In this document: piece by piece, positions 1 through 5,199 of the stretch | Layout: each line of letters begins with the position of its first letter | How positions within the stretch are numbered: position 1 is the stretch's first letter | Source: Prevotella sp. | GTDB taxonomy: Bacteria > Bacteroidota > Bacteroidia > Bacteroidales > Dysgonomonadaceae | DNA: 5,199 bases | Direction: 5' to 3' | Assembly (NCBI GenBank): GCA_031263965.1 | Contig: JAISES010000075.1 | Location: forward strand, 1-5,199 | Made by a program: the position numbers and the translations under genes | Notes under the pieces: generated by a model | Database searches by the model: none | Told to the model about the DNA's origin: nothing | Seen by the model: the letters and a program-made list of their open reading frames with translations, nothing else

Positions 1-332
1 CCAAGCCCCAAATCTTCGGCCTGCAACTGCATCATGATGGACGCAATGGAAGAATCCTCAATCCAGACACCACTCGTAAAAGGGTCGGCCATCACTACTA
101 TTGCCAGTGCGCAGCCTGCAATAGGCTTACTCCCCATTTTTTTACAATGCGACAATTTCTCAAGCATCTCTTTATCTTCTACTAAAAGGAATTGCCATGC
201 ATTTGAACTTTTAGATGTAGGGGACATCAATGCTGCCTTCAGAATCTGTTCTACCTGTTCTGAAGTTAAAGTTTCTTCCGTGAATTTACGGGTACTTCTC
301 CTATTAATTATTAATTGTTGAAAATCAGTCAT
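1..332 (-). CDS. Nitroreductase-family FMN oxidoreductase, N-terminal part (3' end outside window)
   Basis: Reading the minus strand from the ATG at 332-330 gives 110 residues and then the window ends, so the C-terminal part is missing. Seen: RRSTRKF at residues 11-17, which matches the RRSxRxF FMN-phosphate-binding motif near the N-terminus of nitroreductases; SPTSKSSNAWQF at 37-48, the usual SP(T/S)..N.Q.W/F segment that packs on the flavin; and W90-I-E-D followed by a helix ending DLGLG at 107-111, as in the family's core. Family knowledge: these are soluble, usually dimeric FMN enzymes using NAD(P)H to reduce nitro compounds, quinones or other electrophiles. The natural substrate cannot be told from sequence. 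The start overlaps the stop of the upstream sugar transferase gene by 8 bp (ATGACTGA), so it is probably the third gene of the topA transcript and may be translationally coupled. The 5' region contains no Bacteroides-type promoter that I can see. The family call is firm; any subfamily or substrate would be a guess. Confidence 0.9.
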   Translation of the reverse strand, partial: MTDFQQLIINRRSTRKFTEETLTSEQVEQILKAALMSPTSKSSNAWQFLLVEDKEMLEKLSHCKKMGSKPIAGCALAIVVMADPFTSGVWIEDSSIASIMMQLQAEDLGL

Positions 333-1719
333 TATTTTCTATTCGCCTTGTCAAGTTTTCAATTTCTTCTTCCAGTTCCTCAAAACTTTTCACCCCCTCC
401 GTACTCCTTTTTCTCAGCAATATATTTAGTGTTTGCATAATAAGCTTTATATCCAATGCCAACGAATATCCATTAATATAAAGAAGGTCGTATTTAAGCT
501 TATCTCTTGTAGAAGTATTGTATTTTCCCTGTACCTGAGCCAAACCCGTCAAACCGGCTTTTACTCTATGTCGCAAGTTATATTCAGGTATTTCTTCTAT
601 GAATTGTTCTACAAAAAAGGGACGTTCCGGCCGGGGGCCGACAATACTCATTTCTCCGATAAGGATATTATATATCTGTGGAATTTCATCCAGACGCGTA
701 GCTCTGAGAAAACGTCCGAATTTCGTTATCCGTTTATCTGTTTCCTGTGCCAGAACCGGACCGGATAAAGCCTCTGCATTTTCGATCATCGTTCGGAACT
801 TATACATTTTGAATACTTTATTGTTGCGCGTCACTCTTTCCTGTACATAAAAAGCTGTACCTCCACGAATCTTCAGCGCAAGATACACGAATACAAACGG
901 AATAAAAAACACAAAAAGAGCTATCCCCCCCAACAATAAGTCAATAAAGCGTTTCAGGGCAAGATTACTCTGTGCCAGGTTTAGTGTTCTTACATCTAAT
1001 ACAGGAGAATCATCGATCTGATAAAAGTTTGAATTGAATTGTAAAATTTCAGAATTTTTGGGCTGATAAAATACAGTTCTATTATTTTCTATACTGTAAA
1101 ATATGATTTGCTGTTTCATTTCTTCTTCTATATCCTCTGTCAGAAAAGTCACTTCACATTCGTTGATAAAATCATATAAACAGGGATGATCAGGCGTACA
1201 AACATGTTTTATGTTCGCCCACATACCATTAGATTCCAGCAACTTGAAGGCCAGAGCCTGAGATTTCTCGTGTCCGATAACTAAAACAGACCTACCCTTG
1301 TGCAAACGAAAGTACATGCTGCTGGCAAACAGATGCCAAAAAGAAATAAAAATAACTTGCAACACTGCCGCTGTCAGCAATATACTTCGAGGATAAGCAA
1401 ACTCCCTGGATAAAAAGCTAATAGCCATTGTTATAAATAACAAAGACAATATGGTAAGCACTACGGTATAGCCGATTCCGAAAAGAGTGAAATCTTTGGG
1501 CTTATCGAGTTCGAAAATTTGGCTAATAATAAAATAACCTATTAGCATATACGGCAAAACTGCCCTGAAAGCATAATAGTTCAGCTTAAAATTATCCAAA
1601 TCATCTTTGAATATATAGAAAGCTACTATATTGGCAGCATATACGAAGATTAAATCCAATAGTGGAACAATAATCCTAAACCCCCTGTATCCAAATATCC
1701 TTTTGAGGATAAGGCCCAT
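325..1719 (-). CDS. Polyprenyl-phosphate sugar-1-phosphate transferase (exopolysaccharide/O-antigen initiating enzyme)
   Basis: The 464-residue product has the full layout of the WbaP/WcaJ-type initiating transferases. Four hydrophobic helices lie near residues 15-37, 50-68, 79-102 and 113-133. A soluble Rossmann-like region follows, about 142-240, opening with RSVLVIG. A fifth hydrophobic helix at about 258-282 leads into the catalytic bacterial sugar transferase domain, about 252-440. Catalytic-domain motifs are MYKFRTM (305-311), TRLDEIPQ (341-348) with the Asp344-Glu345 pair that corresponds to the catalytic DE of PglC, GEMSIVGPRPERP (355-367) and GLTGLAQVQGKY (389-400). The protein ends in a charged, Glu-rich tail (about 441-464) that may be helical. 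By family, it transfers a sugar-1-phosphate from a UDP-sugar to undecaprenyl phosphate at the inner membrane, starting a surface polysaccharide repeat unit. Which sugar is not visible. It starts 12 bp after the topA stop and its own stop overlaps the nitroreductase start. No other glycan genes are in view, so it may act with a distant cluster. Length is normal for the family and no key residue is missing. Confidence 0.93.
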   Translation of the reverse strand: MGLILKRIFGYRGFRIIVPLLDLIFVYAANIVAFYIFKDDLDNFKLNYYAFRAVLPYMLIGYFIISQIFELDKPKDFTLFGIGYTVVLTILSLLFITMAISFLSREFAYPRSILLTAAVLQVIFISFWHLFASSMYFRLHKGRSVLVIGHEKSQALAFKLLESNGMWANIKHVCTPDHPCLYDFINECEVTFLTEDIEEEMKQQIIFYSIENNRTVFYQPKNSEILQFNSNFYQIDDSPVLDVRTLNLAQSNLALKRFIDLLLGGIALFVFFIPFVFVYLALKIRGGTAFYVQERVTRNNKVFKMYKFRTMIENAEALSGPVLAQETDKRITKFGRFLRATRLDEIPQIYNILIGEMSIVGPRPERPFFVEQFIEEIPEYNLRHRVKAGLTGLAQVQGKYNTSTRDKLKYDLLYINGYSLALDIKLIMQTLNILLRKRSTEGVKSFEELEEEIENLTRRIENND

Positions 1720-1731
1720 ATAATTAACGCT

Positions 1732-4068
1732 TTATTTTTTCTTTGTCTTCCCTTTAGCTTTTGAAGGCGCTTTTTCATCCGTAGTGTTTACAATTTTCAT
1801 CACAGAATCAAAATCAAGGCTGGCGGGATCCGTTCCCTTAGGAATCTTATAGTTATTTTTCTTATATGTTATATAAGGCCCATAACGTCCGTTTAAGAGT
1901 TGGAGATCTGCATCTTCAGTGAAGATTTTAATCACCTTTTCCGCATCTTTTTTCCGTTTGTCTTCAATTAATGGTACAGCATCTTCAATATTAACACTGT
2001 AAGGATCATACCCTTTGGGCAAAGATATAAATTTTCCATCATGTTTTATATAAGGGCCAAAACGTCCGGCGCCTACACCTACATCTTTTCCTTCAAATTC
2101 GCCGATAGTACGGGGAAGATCGAATAGCCTCAAAGCTTCTTCCAGCGTTATTGTGGCTATGGATTGGCTCTTTTGGAGACCTGCAAACTGAGGTTTTTCA
2201 TCTTCCTCCTGCACTCCGATCTGTACCATTGGCCCGAATCGACCGATCTTTACAGATACCTGGCGTCCGGATTTAGGATCGACACCAAGGATACGCTCTC
2301 CCACCTTATGGTCGGTTTGCATATTCGTGGCAGATTCTACTGTCGGATGAAATGCTTTGTAAAATTTATCTATCAGTTTTGTCCAGTTTTCTTCTCCGTC
2401 GGCAACCTGGTCAAACTCCCGTTCAACATTCGCTGTAAAGTTATAGTCCACGATATCAGGAAAGAATTCTGTCAGGAAATCGTTTACAACCATTCCGGTG
2501 TCTGTCGGCAACAATTTCCCTTTATCTGCCCCTGTTATTTCTGTCTTTTGATTATCCGATATTTTATCTTTTTTCAGAGTCAGGATATTATATTGGCGTT
2601 CCGTACCTTCTATATTCGACTTTTCCACATATTCCCGATTCTGGATAGTAGATATTGTCGGCGCATAGGTAGACGGGCGTCCGATACCCAGTTCTTCCAG
2701 CTTACGAACCAATGATGCTTCGCTATAACGGCTCGGACGTTGAGTAAAGCGTTCTGTTGCAACAGCCTCTTTCATGTCTACAATATCTTGCACCTTCACC
2801 TGAGGTAGAAGAGTTGTTTCATTATCTATATTTTCGTCATCGGAACCTTCCAGATAAACATGCAAAAAGCCGTCAAACTTAATCACTTCACCTACAGCAA
2901 CAAACTTCAAATCTTTACTGTTGGATATATCGACTGTCACAGTTGTCTTTTCGAGTTCCGCATCAGCCATCTGCGAAGCAATCGTTCTTTTCCAGATCAG
3001 ATCGTATAGCTTTTTCTCCTGTGCCGTTCCCTGTACTGCATGTTCCGACATATACGTAGGGCGAATAGCCTCATGCGCCTCCTGAGCGCCTTTACTTTTT
3101 GTAGAGAATTGACGGACTTTAGAATATTTCTTTCCGTATGCAGATTCTACTTCTGCTTTTGCTGTATTTATAGCCAGACTCGACAAGTTTACAGAGTCGG
3201 TACGCATATATGTGATTTTCCCTGATTCATAGAGTTTTTGGGCAACCATCATGGTAAGCGATACCGGAAATCCGAGTTTGCGGGAGGCTTCCTGTTGGAG
3301 AGTAGACGTAGTAAAGGGAGCAGCAGGCGATTTTTTCACCGGCTTAGTCTCTACATCCCCGACTTTGAATACTGCATCTTTCAATTTTTCTAACAGACCG
3401 AGAGCCTCTTTTTTTGTCTTTAAACGTTTACTGAGTTCAGTTTTAATCTCAGAAACGACCCCATTGTCATCTTTCGTAAATATAGCTGTTACCCTATAAG
3501 AAGCTTCCGTTTTGAAGGCCTGTATCTCACGTTCGCGTTCCACGGTCAGCCTTACGGCTACAGATTGCACACGTCCGGCCGATAATGCAGGTTTTACCTT
3601 ACGCCATAATACAGGAGACAGTTCGAAGCCAACTATGCGGTCGAGCACACGGCGGGCCTGTTGGGCATCTACCAGATTTTCATCTATATTCCGGGGATTT
3701 TCTATAGCATGAAGAATCGCATCTTTGGTTATCTCATGGAAAGCGATTCTTCTTGTTTTCTTTTTATCAAGCTTCAATGTTTCATATAAATGCCAGGATA
3801 TGGCTTCCCCTTCACGATCTTCATCGGAAGCCAACCAGACCATATCAACTCCCTTTGCCGCTTTTTTCAGTTCATCCACCACCTTCTTTTTATCGGATGG
3901 AACTTCATATACAGGAGTATACCCGTTTTCCAAATCAATACCCAGATCTTTTTTCTTCAAGTCCCTGATATGTCCGTAACTGGACATAACCTTGTATTCT
4001 TTACCTAAAAATTTCTCTATTGTCTTGGCCTTTGCCGGAGATTCAACTATTACTAAATTTTTCTGCAT
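1732..4068 (-). CDS. topA: DNA topoisomerase I (type IA, omega protein)
   Basis: The 778-residue protein relaxes negative supercoils by cutting and passing single strands. Seen in order: an N-terminal Toprim domain with VIVESPAKAKT (6-16; Glu9) and the DEDREGEA motif (82-89; metal-binding Asp82, Asp84, Glu86); LSAGRVQSVAVRL (162-174); the active-site segment KITYMRTDS (284-292) with nucleophile Tyr287 and Arg289; QEAHEAIRP (329-337); and GIGRPSTYAPTI (461-472). After about residue 590 come three C-terminal repeats with GRFGPM (609), GRFGPYIK (668) and GRYGPYIT (727), then a Lys-rich tail ending KGKTKKK. The Cys4 zinc fingers of the E. coli enzyme are absent, and I find no cysteine anywhere in the protein. 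This repeat-type C-terminus is usual in Bacteroidota and Gram-positive-like lineages. The ATG at 4068 sits directly before the conserved first strand, so the start is secure. There is no Shine-Dalgarno, as is normal for the phylum. It leads a probable three-gene transcript and has two candidate upstream promoters. Confidence 0.98.
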   Translation of the reverse strand: MQKNLVIVESPAKAKTIEKFLGKEYKVMSSYGHIRDLKKKDLGIDLENGYTPVYEVPSDKKKVVDELKKAAKGVDMVWLASDEDREGEAISWHLYETLKLDKKKTRRIAFHEITKDAILHAIENPRNIDENLVDAQQARRVLDRIVGFELSPVLWRKVKPALSAGRVQSVAVRLTVEREREIQAFKTEASYRVTAIFTKDDNGVVSEIKTELSKRLKTKKEALGLLEKLKDAVFKVGDVETKPVKKSPAAPFTTSTLQQEASRKLGFPVSLTMMVAQKLYESGKITYMRTDSVNLSSLAINTAKAEVESAYGKKYSKVRQFSTKSKGAQEAHEAIRPTYMSEHAVQGTAQEKKLYDLIWKRTIASQMADAELEKTTVTVDISNSKDLKFVAVGEVIKFDGFLHVYLEGSDDENIDNETTLLPQVKVQDIVDMKEAVATERFTQRPSRYSEASLVRKLEELGIGRPSTYAPTISTIQNREYVEKSNIEGTERQYNILTLKKDKISDNQKTEITGADKGKLLPTDTGMVVNDFLTEFFPDIVDYNFTANVEREFDQVADGEENWTKLIDKFYKAFHPTVESATNMQTDHKVGERILGVDPKSGRQVSVKIGRFGPMVQIGVQEEDEKPQFAGLQKSQSIATITLEEALRLFDLPRTIGEFEGKDVGVGAGRFGPYIKHDGKFISLPKGYDPYSVNIEDAVPLIEDKRKKDAEKVIKIFTEDADLQLLNGRYGPYITYKKNNYKIPKGTDPASLDFDSVMKIVNTTDEKAPSKAKGKTKKK

Positions 4069-4128
4069 ATTAAGGCTTATTCGCTATCGTACCGAAATTA
4101 TCCGGCTAATTAGTTCTTTTATTGACCG

Positions 4129-4159
4129 CAAAAGTAATGATTTTGTTTTAAAAAGCAGT
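4129..4159 (-). promoter_or_regulatory. Proximal promoter candidate for topA (Bacteroides type)
   Basis: On the minus strand TACTTTTG (4136-4129) fits the Bacteroides -7 consensus TAnnTTTG exactly and is followed by CGG, a common downstream context. Nineteen bases upstream lies ACTG (4159-4156), a partial match to the TTTG -33 box at the expected 19-21 bp spacing. Transcription would begin near 4123, giving a leader of roughly 55 nt before topA. The match is by eye to a published consensus; there is no experimental evidence. Confidence 0.6.
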
Positions 4160-4185
4160 TAAAAAAGAATTTAGAGTTCTGTTTT

Positions 4186-4197
4186 CAAATTAATTTG
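4186..4197. repeat. Perfect 12 bp palindrome, possible operator
   Basis: CAAATTAATTTG is a perfect self-complementary 12-mer lying between the two candidate topA promoters. A dimeric regulator bound here would sit downstream of the distal promoter and about 50 bp upstream of the proximal -7 element. No regulator gene is in the window, and the AT-rich core makes chance plausible. Confidence 0.35.
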
Positions 4198-4209
4198 TGT
4201 TTAATTGCG

Positions 4210-4217
4210 CAAATGTA
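4210..4217 (-). promoter_or_regulatory. Distal promoter -7 element candidate for topA
   Basis: On the minus strand TACATTTG (4217-4210), followed by CGC, is a second exact TAnnTTTG match 81 bp upstream of the proximal one. The -33 position holds only a poor match (TGTT or GGTG at 19-21 bp). If used, it would give topA a leader of about 135 nt that runs through the 12 bp palindrome at 4186-4197. Such a short motif can occur by chance in AT-rich DNA, so support is moderate. Confidence 0.42.
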
Positions 4218-4293
4218 CGAAATAATCGGTAATAATAACACCCGATAACTCTAAATAGCAAAATGGAAACATATTTTTTTGAGATGATTATAT

Positions 4294-4301
4294 TATTTTT
4301 G
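4294..4301 (+). promoter_or_regulatory. -7 element candidate upstream of the outer-membrane gene remnant
   Basis: TATTTTTG matches TAnnTTTG and lies 20 bp before the ATG at 4322, so a transcript would start only about 10-15 nt ahead of that codon. No TTTG is found 19-21 bp upstream; the nearest (4278-4281) is only 12 bp away. The element may be a surviving promoter of the original full-length gene, but the surrounding T-runs make a chance hit possible. Confidence 0.35.
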
Positions 4302-4321
4302 TACTAAAAATAAATAAGTTT

Positions 4322-4606
4322 ATGAAAATCCCGTTTTTAATATTCTTTCTTGGCATCTCTACATGTTTTTATGCACAATCGTATTCCCTGAAAGGGACAA
4401 TAACGAATGAGAGCAATCAACAAGTGGAAGCCGTGACTTGTATATTACGGAATATAGGGGATAGCCTACCTGCAAATATAGATCAGTACAATACAATGAA
4501 TATTAAAGCTAACTCGCCGGTTTTCAGACTTTCGTTCACATACCGTTTCGGTAATTACAAAAAACAAAAAGTGGAAGAAATCGATACATCAAGATACGGC
4601 AGATAA
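4322..4606 (+). pseudogene. Internally deleted outer-membrane beta-barrel (TonB-dependent-receptor-like) gene remnant
   Basis: The 94-residue product is made of two ends of a much larger protein. Residues 1-19 form a signal peptide: Lys2, then hydrophobic IPFLIFFLGISTCF, then YAQ before the likely cleavage site. Residues 21-48 (SYSLKGTITNES..., ILRNIGDSL) resemble the first strands of the carboxypeptidase-regulatory-like domain that opens many Bacteroidota outer-membrane receptors. From about residue 53 the sequence switches to what looks like a barrel C-terminus: MNIKANSPVFRLSFTYRFG (59-77), the last beta-strand, then a Lys-rich tail ending DTSRYGR. In the family (outer membrane beta-barrel proteins, usually about 700-900 residues) these pieces are separated by the rest of the first domain, the plug and the barrel. 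I infer an in-frame deletion of roughly 2 kb with the junction near 4466-4487. The product could be exported but cannot form a barrel. A genuine small secreted protein or an assembly collapse are alternatives. Confidence 0.72.
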
Positions 4607-4671
4607 ACTCTATTCTTCAATACAAACACCAGAAAATACTTCAGGGGAGTGATCTTCGGAGGTTTTTTAAT

Positions 4672-4679
4672 TAACTTTG
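4672..4679 (+). promoter_or_regulatory. Promoter -7 element candidate for era
   Basis: TAACTTTG followed by CACC is an exact TAnnTTTG match in the downstream context commonly seen in Bacteroides promoters. The -33 position (about 4648-4651) holds only AGTG at 20 bp spacing, a weak match. It is the only good plus-strand -7 element before era, so transcription would start near 4685 and give era a leader of about 210 nt that includes the 87 bp palindrome. Confidence 0.5.
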
Positions 4680-4740
4680 CACCAAAACATACAATGAATA
4701 TTATATAGAATAAATGTATATGGCTGTCATTTATAGCAAA

Positions 4741-4827
4741 TTAACCACGGAGTTTCACCGGGTAAAAAAATCACGGAGTACACAGTGTAACTCCGTGAAA
4801 ATAAACTCTGTGTGACTCCGTGGTTAA
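4741..4827. repeat. 87 bp imperfect palindrome built from four CACGGAGT units
   Basis: The outer arms TTAACCACGGAGT (4741-4753) and ACTCCGTGGTTAA (4815-4827) are perfect 13 bp reverse complements. The inner arms TCACGGAGT (4771-4779) and ACTCCGTGA (4790-4798) are perfect 9 bp reverse complements. Both pairs share one centre, near 4784. Between them, TCACCGGGT (left) and ACTCTGTGT (right) pair partly, so the whole element can fold as one long interrupted hairpin in either strand's RNA. The CACGGAGT core appears four times, twice per strand, at 4746, 4772, 4790 and 4815. There is no coding capacity. It resembles extragenic palindromic repeats of the kind dispersed in many bacterial genomes, but whether other copies exist cannot be seen here. 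It lies within the presumed era leader. It is not a classic terminator, since no T-run follows on the plus strand. Confidence 0.85.
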
Positions 4828-4894
4828 AAATATATACTATGAATACCTGTAAACCAATATGATAATACTCTATTAAATATAAACTCTGATAAGA

Positions 4895-5199
4895 ATGCAT
4901 AAATCCGGATTTGTAAATATAGTAGGCAATCCCAATGTAGGTAAATCCACATTGATGAATCTTTTAGTAGGTGAAAAAGTATCGATCATCACATCGAAGG
5001 CACAGACTACCCGCCATCGTATTTTAGGGATTGTAAACACCGAAGATTATCAGATTGTATATTCCGATACTCCGGGAGTTCTTCGCCCGAACTACAAATT
5101 GCAGGAATCGATGCTCAACTTTTCGGAGTCGGCCCTGAACGATGCCGATGTTCTTCTTTATATGACAGATGTTGTAGAAAAGACAGATAAGAATGAAGA
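4895..5199 (+). CDS. era: GTPase Era, N-terminal part (3' end outside window)
   Basis: The first 101 residues of a ribosome-assembly GTPase are present before the window ends. Seen: the G1/P-loop GNPNVGKST (11-19), the TTRHRI switch segment (38-43) that is characteristic of Era and its relatives, the G3 motif DTPG (58-61), and [10 protein letters not shown] (residues 84-93, the strand leading to the G4 region). The opening [16 protein letters not shown] is typical of Era rather than Der, whose first G domain lacks the TTRHRI form. Family knowledge: Era binds 16S rRNA near its 3' end with a C-terminal KH domain during 30S maturation; that domain is outside the window. The start is fixed by an in-frame TAA at 4880-4882 just upstream. 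The leader is unusually long and structured if the promoter at 4672 is the real one. Confidence 0.96.
   Translation, partial: MHKSGFVNIVGNPNVGKSTLMNLLVGEKVSIITSKAQTTRHRILGIVNTEDYQIVYSDTPGVLRPNYKLQESMLNFSESALNDADVLLYMTDVVEKTDKNE

Larger units (their letters stand above)
4169..4256. repeat. Widely spaced 10 bp inverted repeat in the divergent spacer
   Basis: ATTTAGAGTT at 4169-4178 is the exact reverse complement of AACTCTAAAT at 4247-4256, with 68 bp between the arms. The arms flank the distal topA -7 element and the 12 bp palindrome. They could be paired binding sites for a regulator, or a chance match, because AT-rich 10-mers recur easily. No extension of the match beyond the 10 bp was found on either side. 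Confidence 0.35.
4607..4894. other. Gene-free spacer between the outer-membrane gene remnant and era
   Basis: This 288 bp stretch has no coding region I can support; only tiny start-stop runs occur (4694-4708, five codons including stop, and 4839-4862, eight including stop). It holds a plus-strand -7 element at 4672-4679 and the large palindrome at 4741-4827. No hairpin followed by a T-run was found, so no intrinsic terminator for the upstream remnant is called. The part after the palindrome (4828-4894) is AT-rich with no recognisable promoter motif. Confidence 0.7.

Noticed and set aside
34..321. Plus-strand open frame opposite the nitroreductase gene
   Set aside because: The minus strand here encodes clear nitroreductase motifs; the plus-strand frame shows no family features.
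433..850. Two overlapping plus-strand open frames opposite the sugar transferase
   Set aside because: They are antisense to the conserved catalytic domain and have no independent support.
2164..2715. 183-residue plus-strand open frame antisense to topA
   Set aside because: It lies wholly inside the certain topA gene, has no recognisable domain, and its composition reads as a reverse-strand shadow. The same holds for shorter plus-strand frames at 3040-3225, 3251-3499, 3512-3712 and 3725-4008.
4106..4113. CTAATTAG 8 bp palindrome in the topA leader
   Set aside because: Too short and AT-rich to distinguish from chance.
4638..4668. Possible terminator hairpin ending in TTTTTT before the era promoter
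   Set aside because: The T-run at 4663-4668 is preceded only by a 2 bp CUUCGG-type stem, and ACTTC/GGAGT just upstream forms at most 5 bp with a 3-base loop not adjacent to the Ts.
4741..4827. Intrinsic terminator or integron-type recombination site
   Set aside because: The hairpin is not followed by a T-run on the plus strand, and the core sequences of integron attachment sites are not seen; no integrase gene is nearby.
4694..4862. Tiny open frames at 4694-4708 and 4839-4862 as leader peptides for era
   Set aside because: They are four and seven residues long with no attenuator structure or codon bias; such runs are expected by chance.

Overview
The window looks like chromosomal DNA from a member of the Bacteroidota, most likely Bacteroidales. 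The evidence is moderate-to-high AT content, start codons without clear Shine-Dalgarno sequences, several TAnnTTTG promoter elements of the Bacteroides -7 type, a topoisomerase I that ends in GRFGPY-type repeats rather than Cys4 zinc fingers, and a remnant of the outer-membrane beta-barrel family typical of this phylum. Genus cannot be assigned from the sequence alone.

Layout. Positions 1-4068 hold three minus-strand genes in tight order, read right to left: topA (4068-1732), a polyprenyl-phosphate sugar-1-phosphate transferase (1719-325; 12 bp gap), and the start of a nitroreductase-family gene (332-1; 8 bp overlap, cut by the window edge). They look like one transcription unit. Its control region is the 253 bp divergent spacer 4069-4321, which carries two candidate minus-strand promoters for topA, a 12 bp perfect palindrome and a widely spaced 10 bp inverted repeat.

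On the plus strand, 4322-4606 encodes a 94-residue product. It joins the signal peptide and first strands of an outer-membrane receptor-type protein directly to the last strand and tail of its beta-barrel, so it is probably an in-frame internal-deletion remnant. A gene-free stretch of 288 bp follows (4607-4894). It contains a good plus-strand -7 element (4672-4679) and an 87 bp imperfect palindrome (4741-4827) built from four CACGGAGT units. era, encoding the ribosome-assembly GTPase, begins at 4895 and runs off the window.

The genes are housekeeping (DNA topology, ribosome assembly), envelope (glycan initiation, outer-membrane remnant) and redox. No mobile-element gene, CRISPR array, tRNA or rRNA was seen. 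I found no convincing new multi-gene system. The observations most worth following are the collapsed outer-membrane gene, the palindromic repeat in the presumed era leader, and the tight coupling of topA with an envelope-glycan gene.
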